Assembly: GCA_014843695.1 (NCBI GenBank)
Contig: CM026390.1
Coordinates: 20,809,236-20,873,235, forward strand
Reading direction: 5' to 3'
Source of the DNA: Archivesica marissinica
Lineage: Eukaryota; Mollusca; Bivalvia; Venerida; Vesicomyidae
DNA: 64,000 nucleotides
Part shown: positions 11,655 to 19,861 of the stretch, piece after piece
How positions within the stretch are numbered: position 1 is the stretch's first letter
Layout of the letters: every line of letters begins with the position of its first letter
Program-made: the position numbers and the translations under genes
Notes under the pieces: model-generated
What the model was told of the DNA's origin: nothing
Databases searched by the model: none
The model's input: the letters and a program-made list of their open reading frames with translations, nothing else

Positions 11655-11915
11655 TTTATACAAATTTTAGTTTGATTGCGAAACAAGTTCTTACAACTTA
11701 TACTAATTACTCTCGAGTCCTCATTCCTGATGGAATCCATTGCCACGAGGGAGAGAGCGGAGGCAACATGGCATTTAAATGCATTGCCTAAGGGCACACT
11801 CGTAATGGCTCTTGTCGGGCTCGAACCCTTTGTGGACATATGACATTCGTTACGACATTCATTACGACAATGGTTTTATGTCTCATTTTTGAATAAAGCT
11901 TGGCTCAATTTGAGA
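11655..11915 (-). repeat. tRNA-like SINE, family D
   Basis: Minus-strand box-B-like GGGTTCGAGCCC near 11815, a central block GCCCTTAGGCAATGCATTTA and a CTC(T/G)CTC.CTCGTGG block. It ends at the 3' side in a tail (GAGAGTAATTAGTATAAGTT) that is also the tail of family A. The best matching copy is 14108-14375. Confidence 0.75.
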
Positions 11916-12009
11916 TAAAAAATATGCAGTGATGAAAAACAATAATTTCTGAAGTTTGTACATTGTAATTGTTATACTAAAACACAAAGTTCCAACAACA
12001 TATAACTTT

Positions 12010-12605
12010 CATCATATTTCTGGATGAGAAAAAGATTGATTTATGTTCAATATCACATATGTATGTGCAATTTCAAAGCAATATGCTTGACGACTTTTGA
12101 GAAATAATATCGCCAATGTTTGCTGATGCATAAATAATTTCTGAAATTGTAATATTTTTGTCCAAATTTCAAGTCCATGGTCACTGTTAAGGTGTGGACC
12201 TACTGCAGGTATTTAGAATTAATCCTCCAATGTGCATACAAAGCTTCAAAGAATTACCTTTGATGGTATTTGAGAAATAATAATGTTTGAGAATGTTTTG
12301 ACGCATTAAAGAATTTCTGAAATTGTACTATGTTTACCCAAGTTTAAGGTGATCGATAAGGTGGAGACGTACTGGGCGTGTAGAGAATTAGTCCTCGAAT
12401 TTGTATGCAAAGTTTCAAATCAATAACTTTGACGGTTTTTGAGAAATGTTATTTTTAAGTTTTTTGGACGCATACATAATTTCTGAAATCCAGACTACGG
12501 TAATTTGGGCCAAAATTCAGGTTGAAGGTTAATCTTGTGGGGGGACTTGTTACGAAGGCAGGGAACAACCCATAGAAACAGTATAGTATGCAAGTTATAC
12601 AAAAG
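12010..12605 (+). repeat. Dispersed element with about three diverged ~175-bp tandem units (copy 1)
   Basis: The marker ATTTCTGAAAT recurs at about 12137, 12312 and 12478. Each is followed by a CCAA(A/G)TTTAAGGT-like stretch and a block CAAAGTTTCAAA...AACTTTGA.GG.(T/A)TTTGAGAAAT. It ends in AACAACCCATAGAAACAGTA. The same arrangement and end occur at 15960-16545. Architecture recalls bivalve 'pearl'-type elements with roughly 160-bp internal repeats (inference only). Confidence 0.75.
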
Positions 12606-12673
12606 ATTTTATTTGACATTTTTTAGTTATAAAAGATGTAATCGTGGAAGAGACAAAAACTGTAATATCAAAC

Positions 12674-12775
12674 CTTTATGTGATCCAGATGAAGCCAACC
12701 CTTCAGTGACCTCTTCCATTTGGAACATCATATCATCAACATTCTCCCCGCTGGCTCCAACAACCGATAAGTTAG
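12674..12775 (-). CDS. C2CD5: C2CD5 exon E (linker exon, NLSVVGASGEN...)
   Basis: The minus strand reads acceptor TGTATATTACAG, two bases completing the codon split with exon D, 33 codons (NLSVVGASGENVDDMMFQME...ASSGSHK), one leftover base, then a donor AAAG|GTTTGA. Phase 1 in and 1 out fits both neighbours exactly. The sequence falls in the part of C2CD5 that is a variable Ser/Pro-rich linker in vertebrates, so I see no direct residue match. The call rests on the phases, the splice sites and its position between two certain exons. The donor is weak. A decayed repeat (12010-12605) ends about 70 nt downstream in the gene. Confidence 0.75.
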
Positions 12776-12891
12776 CTGTAATATACAGAGGTCAGTGATA
12801 TATAGGTGGCAGTCAGATATAACCCAAACAACAGGACAGTTGCAAAATTACCATTCATTTTAAGAACATCCTTCACTGCAATAAATATATA

Positions 12892-13797
12892 CAGTCAACA
12901 CCCATTATGTCCAATTCTCCGGTTATCTCAGTCAATTCAAAGTCCCGTTTCAGACACTATAACTGGCTCCGCTTATTTCATTAAGTCAAATTTTTCGTTA
13001 TATCGAATTTATTTTTTGGTCCCTTTAGTATAAATGTGCAGTATTTAACATTTGTTATGTCAAAATGCCACTTTTTAGCCAAAATGCGACAGTCATTCGA
13101 CAAATTTGCCTGAACAAAGACGGACTTCCGTGCCTGTGCAAACAACCAATCAATAAAGATTGTTGAAGGTGTTTACAGTGACAGTATGATCATTACAGGT
13201 ACACACTTTTCAGCAATCAACCAATCATTAGATAAATGGCTCATCCTAATACGATCAATTAACATATTTAGGCAAATTTAAACTTGTTAATAATTAGTTT
13301 GTTCTTCGAAGCTCAAGAAAAGTATAACCATGTGTTACCCACAATTATTACAATGGCTAACTATTTTGGCAAAATCCATTTTTCAGAAAAGTGGACATGA
13401 TGGAATCCGATAAGAGTGTAAAAGAGACATGTTTAAATTCCAAAGAATACAGCAGACTATATAATCGAGTATCAGTTTATTACTACACCATTTTTACATC
13501 AGCAATTTTTTTATCACATATGAATGTTATTTACATGTATTTGCTGCATTTTAATAAATATTAAATATTGAATACGATATTACATTGTTATTTTATCAAG
13601 TGTGTCCATATCCCGGTTATAACAATGACAACATGGAACATGATTTATGGGACAAATGTACGATGGGCAAGGCTGTGATATACTAGTATGAAACACATCA
13701 TCTTTGGAAATATGGTCAATATTCGTTAGGTCAAACTTCGGTTATGTCAAAGTATTTTGTTCGGTCCGACGGAATTCAACATAACAGATGTAGATTG
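12892..13797 (+). mobile_element. Tigger/pogo-like non-autonomous DNA transposon (906 bp)
   Basis: The left end CAGTCAACACCCATTATGTC and the reverse complement of the right end CAATCTACATCTGTTATGTT match at most positions, and a TA dinucleotide flanks each side (12890-12891 and 13798-13799). CAGT-type ends and TA target duplication are typical of the pogo/Tigger group. Sub-terminal runs of the type GGTTATCTCA / GGTTATGTCAA strengthen the call. There is no transposase frame inside, so it is a MITE-like deletion derivative. Confidence 0.75.
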
Positions 13798-14107
13798 TAT
13801 TACAAATTCACACAAAGTTCAAACGAGACCTGTGACCGTGACCACCTAACCAGTCTACACAATTCTAGCATGCTGCACATCATCTAGTAATGGTGATCAT
13901 TTCTGCAAAATTTATTTTGAAACCCAATAATGCACAACAAAGATATTGCAATATAATAAAATGAACGTACAGAAAGAGTGATGCATATATCACACGCTTT
14001 GTTCAAAAGAGCGGTCCTAGTAACCTGTGGAAGTGAAACACCAGAATTAGTAATCATGAATGGATCGAATTTCATAATTTTAAATAAGTCACTGCCTAAA
14101 TGGGGAT

Positions 14108-14375
14108 TTTTTTATCTCAAATTGAGTCAAGCTTTATTAAAAAATGAGACATATACCCATTGTCATAATGAATGTCATAACGAATGTCATATGTCCACAA
14201 AGGGTTCAAGCCCAGCTGGAGCCCTTACGATTGTGCCCTTAGGCAATGCATTTAAATTCACATTGCCTCTTCTCTCTACCTTGTGGTTATGGATTCCATA
14301 AGGAATGAGGTCTCGAGAGTGATTAATATAAGTTGTAAGAACTTGTTTAACAATCAAACTAAAATAAATTGTATA
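14108..14375 (+). repeat. tRNA-like SINE, family D
   Basis: Plus-strand copy with GGGTTCAAGCCC (box B-like, near 14204), CCCTTAGGCAATGCATTTAA, TTGCCTCTTCTCTC and the tail GAGAGTGATTAATATAAGTT. Same family as 11655-11915 in the opposite orientation. Confidence 0.75.
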
Positions 14376-14434
14376 AACTATACTAATTGGCGATTTAAAT
14401 TAAAAAATGTTGTTTTTTTTTGGGATACTTTTTT

Positions 14435-14735
14435 TTTTTCGACGCCCGATGGTTAATCGTGGCGGGGCGACTCCTCCAGAATATTAGCCTTTTTCATTTT
14501 TGGAGGATAGGGCACGATACAGTAGACACACCAATTCCAGAAGCATCCCTGGTTCTTTTACCTGTCCAGTGCATAGCACCGATACATGAGGTCTCCGTTT
14601 ACAATCCCATCCGAAAGACTGAAAATATTATTAGGGTCATACAGGGGATCAAACATATGATGTGTGGATTCGCAGTCCACCATGTTACCGTAACCACTGG
14701 ACCACTGACCAGTCTATTTAACTCTTTGCATGCTG
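14435..14735 (+). repeat. SINE-like dispersed repeat, family E
   Basis: Contains a TTTTGGAGGATAGGGCA block, CCTGTCCAGTGCATAGCACC, CCCATCCGAAAGACTG, and an ending ACCGTAACCACTGGACCACTG whose reverse complement is box-A-like (CAGTGGTTACGG). Diverged relatives: 15215-15300, 46752-46985 and 47765-47870. Confidence 0.6.
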
Positions 14736-15214
14736 GGTAAAATAAATAAAGTGTGCTTTTCTTATTTGACATAATTCTAATAAACTTGGATGACATATTT
14801 CACTGTTATTTCCACAGCTAGCATGCAAAGAATTAATTATCTATGAGATACACAGTTACATCTATTGAAGCTTCAATCTGGCCTGGCTGAAACTAAACTG
14901 ATATACCGAGTTCAAGGCCTGCTGGCTTATGATAGTTGAAATTCTTTGCATGTTCCGGTTGAGGGATATAATCTGTGGTTGCGTCACAGCTATGAATCCA
15001 TCACCCATTCCCACAAAGAGATTTCGGCTAATATACTAATATATCTCCTTACAGATGACAGCAATTTAGCTATCAATCAGTGGATAAGCAGTCAACATAT
15101 CTACCCCACCTCCATAGATATTACTGGGACTTGAGATTCTGGCTTTTATTATGAATGCTGGTTTGGCTACTGGACAAAATGTCAAATGGAAAAGAGGTTG
15201 ACAACAATGTGCAT

Positions 15215-15300
15215 GCGTGTGTTTTACGTTTATTTATCGTGGCTACTGGTTGCCCATATGAGCGACGCCTCCTGAAGAGATTAGTCATCAATGTGCTAAA
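15215..15300 (+). repeat. Family E fragment
   Basis: Shares TTTTACGTTTATTTATCGTG and GTTGCCCATATGAGCGACG with the copies near 46752 and 47765. Confidence 0.6.
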
Positions 15301-15581
15301 GAGTAAAACCGTTATTAAAAGGGAATTTCAATGAAAATGGATGACTGATTGCTTCATTTGACATTTCATAATTATTAATAAATGTGTATAAATACACAGT
15401 CTAAAGAACAGATTATAAAAGGTGATTTCATTGATATTTATGTTTGTCGCCTGTTTATGTAAAGTGTCCCCTATTTCAGAGGCAATGGCCCCTGCACACT
15501 GGTTGATATTCCTATTGAATCTGTTGTTGCATATTCGAAAATAAGATCAAAGTGAAATAAATCATTAGAATCTGTAAGTAC

Positions 15582-15771
15582 CTGGCTTTAGCAAAGGTTT
15601 ACTTGAAGCTGTCGACACAGGCGTGTCCGAGTAGGTCTTGTTGGCAGACTCGATGGCGACACACGTTCCCGTGACTACCACTTCAATCTCGTCCTCCTCG
15701 GGAGCGTTCACATTGAACACAAGATTACACAAACAACACGGAATCATTCTACGTAACTTGAAGAACAGTCT
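15582..15771 (-). CDS. C2CD5: C2CD5 exon D (RLFFKLRRMIPCCLC...)
   Basis: The minus strand has an acceptor with a pyrimidine tract (TTTCTTCCCAG), then 190 nt encoding RLFFKLRRMIPCCLC, an acidic PEEDEIEVVVTG strand, and a Ser/Thr-rich tail ending SSKPLLKP, then donor CAG|GTACTT. Phase is 0 in and 1 out. The MIPCCLC motif with the preceding F-F-K-L and the following PEED...V.VT is diagnostic of C2CD5, where this segment belongs to the conserved region upstream of the last YbjQ-like domain. Codon usage is more GC-rich than the flanking intron, as expected for a constrained exon. An ATG inside it could mislead a gene finder into calling a 60-codon reading frame. Confidence 0.95.
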
Positions 15772-15959
15772 CTGGGAAGAAATGACGACAATGATAAATA
15801 TATTGATGCCAAGTTAGGATAATGGTGAATACAGTCATACAACACCTACTACACATGAATCACGGTGCATTATAACAAGGCCACCGCCTAGAGGGTGTCT
15901 CGTCACGCACGATTGACAGTATAAGTGCTGGTTCAGCGAAATAAAACACATCTTTTATG

Positions 15960-16545
15960 ATTTTTAACGAATTGCCAAATTTCAAGTCGAAGGTCAGTGG
16001 TACAGCGGGTACTTACTATTTGTGTTGCTAATTAGTCCACGAACGTTTTTTGAGAAATGATGTTTAAGATCCTTTTTTTATGCTAAACTATTTTCTGAAA
16101 TTAGACTATGTTTGGCCAAATATCAAGTTCAAGGTCACAGGTAGGGTGGGGGGACTTCTCGAAGGTGTTGCGGATTAGTCATCAGATGTGCCTGCCGGGG
16201 TTAAAAAAGCAATAACTTTGATGGTTGTTGAGAAGAATATGTTCATGATTGAGGCTTTATTTTGGATGCATAAATAATTTCTGAAATCGGGCTACTTTTG
16301 GCCAAAAGTTCAAGATCACTCTTTGGGGTGGGTACCGTACCTACTGTGGATGTAGATAATTAATCCTAGGTTGTGTATGCCAAGTTTCAAAGCAATTCCT
16401 TCGAAAACATTTTAGAAATGATAATGTTTGAGCTTCTTTTACACATAGCTAATTTCTGATAACAAGCCAAGTTCAAGGTCACTCATGGGTGTGGGATTTG
16501 TCATGGAGGAGCGAACAACCCCTAGAAACAGTATGCAAGTCATCA
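15960..16545 (+). repeat. Dispersed element with ~175-bp tandem units (copy 2)
   Basis: Marker TTTCTGA(A/T)A occurs near 16092, 16276 and 16450, with the block CCAAATTTCAAGTC...AGGTCA between. It ends AACAACCCCTAGAAACAGTA, as does copy 1 at 12605. Confidence 0.75.
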
Positions 16546-16754
16546 AAGCATTATAATCGACGTTAGTTTTAGCTATATGTAATTCTTTGTTGCAGGAAAG
16601 GTGACTGCTTAGTCTCGCGTTCCACTAAGACAAGCATGGGCCCAAAACGCAATTAGAGCAAATGGTATGCCATAAATAAATATATTTCAACACCGAGACC
16701 ATTAATTGGGCCATATTGAGTTTCTGATAATATCAACGCCTGGGGAAACTCATT

Positions 16755-16943
16755 AAGTTTAAACTTTATATATTTTACAATGATTGGGAAGCAAGTTTTA
16801 ACAACTTATATTAATCACTCTCGTTGGCGCGGATGAAACCCGGAGAAAACCCACCTGTCCGATCTGGCGACCACCGTACCATCTCACATACTTTCTGGTC
16901 CGAGTATTGAACTGGGTTGCGAGCTAACCACTGCGCTAATCGG
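16755..16943 (-). repeat. tRNA-derived SINE, family A (internally shortened)
   Basis: Same ends as 7526-7770 (tail at the left, CCGATTAGCGCAGTGGTTAG at the right on the minus strand), but lacks about 55 nt in the middle. Confidence 0.8.
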
Positions 16944-17471
16944 ACTGCGCTAATCATTAATCCTATTAATACCGGTAGGCCTCAAAGCATGTGACTTAAT
17001 TAATGATGCACTTGAATTGAAAGCGAGGCACTGCAATGTTGATAAAACTTTATAATTAGCCGCCATTGTTTACGAGTCAACGGACCGATAGTTTTAAAAA
17101 GTACAAATTTGACATATTTACTCAAGATTTAAGTCGTCCTTACTTCAATTACGCCAAATCGACCCGTTACCACCTAAACGTAATAGTTAAAAAAACGCCA
17201 TCTCGTCGATATAACACAGATGGGAAATTATATGATTGCAATGTCAATTAGGCTACAGGGGCATCCGTGTATATTCGGAAATGATCATGTATAATCATGC
17301 TTGTTTAGCGATTTCCGATAGAATTCCTTTTCTATATTTAGCGATAGTATCTTGTAGAGAAGAGTTGTCGTTCTTCAAATCTACACCCTGAAAAATTAGT
17401 TAGTAGATGGCAGGCTGTCATTATGCCAGAAGCTAAAAAGTGAAAAATCGACAGACTAGAACTCACAACAA

Positions 17472-17568
17472 CCGGCTAGGAGCTAGTACTCGGGCTAGGA
17501 GCTAGTACTCGGGCTAGGAGCTAGTACTCGGGCTAGGAGCTAGTACTCGGGCTAGGAGCTAGTACATG
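17472..17568 (+). repeat. 19-bp minisatellite, 5 units
   Basis: Five units of GGGCTAGGAGCTAGTACTC, essentially identical. The unit is made of short palindromes (AGCT, CTAG, GTAC) and a near-palindrome GAGCTAGTACTC. About 160 bp separate it from the 45-bp array. Confidence 0.95.
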
Positions 17569-17729
17569 GGCGGAGAACCCAAGAATGAATGAGAACCGAG
17601 GACGGTTTAAAAGTGCAAAAACAGTATGTCATCAATTTAGACGGCACAAACACGGCAACAAAGGCAAACAAACGAGTTTGTCCCACAATTGTCATTGATT
17701 CAAGTCTAAACTGGACATCAGTTGTAATC

Positions 17730-18871
17730 CAATATATACAATGCACAATCAAAGCATTCTTTAAAATCTGTCTATCTTACCCGATATACCATGAAATAAT
17801 TCCTATAAATCTGTCTATATTGCACTATATAATGGTACACATCAAATAATTCCTTAACATCTATCTTACTCTATATACATCATTAAAGAATTCCTTAACA
17901 TTTATCTATCTTACCCTATATACACCATCAAAGAATTCCTTAACATCTATCTATGTTATCCTATATACACCATCAAAGAATTCCGTAACATCTATCTATC
18001 TTACCCTATATACACCATCAAAGAATTCCTTAACATCTATCTATGTTACCCTATATACACCATCAAAGAATTCCTTAACATCTATCTTACCCTATATACA
18101 TCATCAAAGAATTCCTTAACATCTATCTTACCCTACATACATCATTAAAGAATTCCTTAACATCTATCTATGTTACCCTATATACACCATCAAAGAATTC
18201 CGTAACATCTATCTATCTTACCCTATATACACCATCAAAGAATTCCTTAACATCTATCTATCTTACCCTATATACACCATCAAAGAATTCCTTAACATCT
18301 ATCTATGTTACCCTATATCCACGATCCTTCACGGTCCTTCCCGGTGGACCTACGGTGTCAACACGGTTCACCCAGGTCGGGCTCCCCTTCCCGGTCCTCC
18401 AAGGTTCACCACGGGAAGACCACCGGTTCATCCAGGTCCATCAGGCATCATCCCGGTCCATCACGGTGGCACTATGGTTCAACCCCCGGTACTCCCGGTC
18501 CATGGACCGGGGTGAACCGGGGAGCCCAGTGGGACTGATGCATAAACCTCTATCTTACCTTATATACACAATCAAAGAATTGCTTAAAATCTATCTATCT
18601 TAACCTATATACACAATCAAGGAATTCCTTAACATCTATTTTACCCTATATATGCAATCAAAGAATTCCGTAACATCTATCTATCTTACCCTATATAAAC
18701 CATCAAAATAATTCCTTAACATCTATATATCTTACCCTATATACACAATCAAAGAATTCCGTAACATCTATCTATCTTACCCTATATAAACCATCAAAAC
18801 AATTCCTTAACATCTATATATCTTACCCTATATACACAATCAAAGAATTCCGTAACATCTATCTATCTTAC
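17730..18871 (-). repeat. 45-bp minisatellite copied from the C2CD5 exon C / intron boundary (about 20 units)
   Basis: On the minus strand each 45-bp unit is 27 nt identical or near-identical to the end of exon C (codons K E F F D G V Y R) followed by 18 nt identical to the intron start (GTAAGATAGATAGATGTT). Some units lack one GATA (41 bp). The exon itself supplies the first unit. About 8 units lie between the exon and a GC-rich insertion (18319-18545) and about 13 beyond it; the farthest (17730-17880) are the most diverged. A recurrent variant has ACG instead of AAG at the unit start. Each unit keeps the 5' splice site AGG|GTAAGATAG. Confidence 0.93.
18319..18545. other. GC-rich insertion inside the 45-bp array
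   Basis: About 227 nt of sequence unlike anything nearby: strongly GC-rich, with many CCGGT / GGTCCA / CCCGGTCC repeats and a palindrome CCCGGTCCATGGACCGGG. It interrupts the array cleanly (CCCTATAT before, TCTATCTTACCTTATATA after). Open frames through it have no recognisable product. Origin unknown. Confidence 0.7.
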
Positions 18872-18958
18872 CCTATATACACCATCAAAGAATTCCTTAA
18901 AATCTGGTTTCATGTGCTGTTCGAGGTCTATCTTTCTTCTGTATACTTGAGTAAACAT
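18872..18958 (-). CDS. C2CD5: C2CD5 exon C (MFTQVYRRK...FFDGVYR), source of the 45-bp array
   Basis: The minus strand shows an acceptor TGTATATTTCCAG, then 29 codons beginning MFTQVYRRKIDLEQHM and ending KEFFDGVYR, then a strong donor AGG|GTAAGATAG. Together with exon D it gives FKEFFDGVYR|RLFFKL, which aligns gap-free with FNDLCENLLK|SLYFKL of vertebrate C2CD5. Phase is 0/0. The last 27 nt of the exon plus the next 18 nt of intron are the founding unit of the tandem array at 17730-18871, so this exon's 5' splice site is followed by about 20 copies of itself. Use of any downstream donor would place the in-frame stop GTA AGA TAG right after the exon, so only the exon-proximal donor preserves the frame. 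Confidence 0.93.
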
Positions 18959-19011
18959 CTGGAAATATACAAATCAGTACCAAATCCTTGGACCATCAAT
19001 TTTTAAGTTTG

Positions 19012-19232
19012 ATTTGGGGGTTTAAAGTCACACTAAAAGCTTAGGTCATTAGGTGGAGGAAGACCCCGGGTGCCCCTCCGAGCAGTATTTCAGATACCAG
19101 GATACAACGACCGACCTACCAACAGACAGCTGAATAGCTTTCCCACAAGTATTCGAGAACCCCAGTGGGATTCAAAACTACAATGGTGAGATGCAAATTA
19201 TTTGAAAATAACTGAAACCACTCGGCTTCCCC
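19012..19232 (-). repeat. tRNA-derived SINE, family C
   Basis: Minus-strand copy. Its left end has GGGGGTTTAAAGTCACAC and its right end the box-A region (CCACTCGGCTTCC). It stands back-to-back with the plus-strand copy at 19271. Confidence 0.75.
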
Positions 19233-19270
19233 ATTTTTGAAGTACTGTACATAGTTAATCCAGTAAATTT

Positions 19271-19513
19271 AGCTCCGTGGCTGAGTGGTTACAGACGTTG
19301 ACTTCAAATTACTTGTCCCTCATCACTATAGGTTCGAATCCCACTGGGATCTCGAATTCTTTCAAGTGAGGAAGCTATCCAGCTGGCTTACAGTAGGTCG
19401 GTGGTTCTATCCAGGTGTCCATCCGTGCCTGAAATACTGCTTGTAAGGGCACCTAGAGTTTTCCTCCACCAATAATTATAGGCGAGTCACCATATGACTT
19501 AAATCAAAACCTG
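19271..19513 (+). repeat. tRNA-derived SINE, family C (well preserved)
   Basis: Box A GCTCCGTGGCTGAGTGGTTA and box B GGTTCGAATCCCACTGGG are close to tRNA consensus. The middle has TACAGTAGGTCGGTGGTTCT and the tail CCTCCACCAATAATTATAGG then GTCACCATATGACTTAAA. It could be mistaken for a tRNA gene, but lacks a foldable acceptor stem. Confidence 0.85.
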
Positions 19514-19861
19514 GAGTAAAATGTTTGGATTATGAAGTTGCAATCTTATATCTGGACTTTTTGCAATTTAAAATATTCAAGGAATTTGATTGTTACAAAA
19601 ATGTATGGTTTTGAGGCGTAATACAGTTACAGGGCTCATTCTAGAGGGCGACTGGGCCACTTTTCCTTAAATTACACTGGTCCAATATAACGCAATATTC
19701 TTTCAAAATTGTCAAATTGTCACTTTTAATCCTATTTTCTTGAAATGTATTAAATAACACCATTTAAGTGCAATCGCGCGCTGTCTCCCTTCTCCCAAAC
19801 ATTATGACCTAGAATGAGCCCCGAGTTATATTGTCGTTTGCTGCTTCTAAATTTAGTAGCC

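Larger units (their letters stand above)
11512..12673. other. C2CD5 intron F-E (1.2 kb)
   Basis: Filled by a family D SINE copy (11655-11915) and by the element with roughly 175-bp internal repeats (12010-12605). No coding seen. Confidence 0.7.
12776..15581. other. C2CD5 intron E-D (2.8 kb)
   Basis: Contains a Tigger-like element (12892-13797), a family D SINE (14108-14375) and a diverged SINE-like copy (14435-14735). The remainder has no recognisable gene. Confidence 0.65.
15772..18871. other. C2CD5 intron D-C (3.1 kb)
   Basis: Contains a second copy of the ~175-bp-unit element (15960-16545), a family A SINE (16755-16943), the 19-bp array (17472-17568) and the exon-derived 45-bp array (17730-18871). 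No additional exon is needed, because exons C and D join in phase 0. Confidence 0.75.

Noticed and set aside
17295..17387. Minus-strand exon-like stretch after a good acceptor (ATTTTTCAG), reading GVDLKNDNSSLQDTIAKYRK
   Set aside because: It ends in a stop without a donor, and exons C and D already join gap-free in phase 0, so it has no place in C2CD5. It may be a decayed exon or chance.
18305..18603. 77- and 82-codon frames over the GC-rich block
   Set aside because: No homology, low-complexity Ser/Pro/Arg composition from the CCGGT repeats, and intronic.
19271..19345. tRNA gene, suggested by near-consensus A and B boxes
   Set aside because: No acceptor stem or anticodon arm that folds, and the same head occurs in several other copies followed by a common tail: a SINE.
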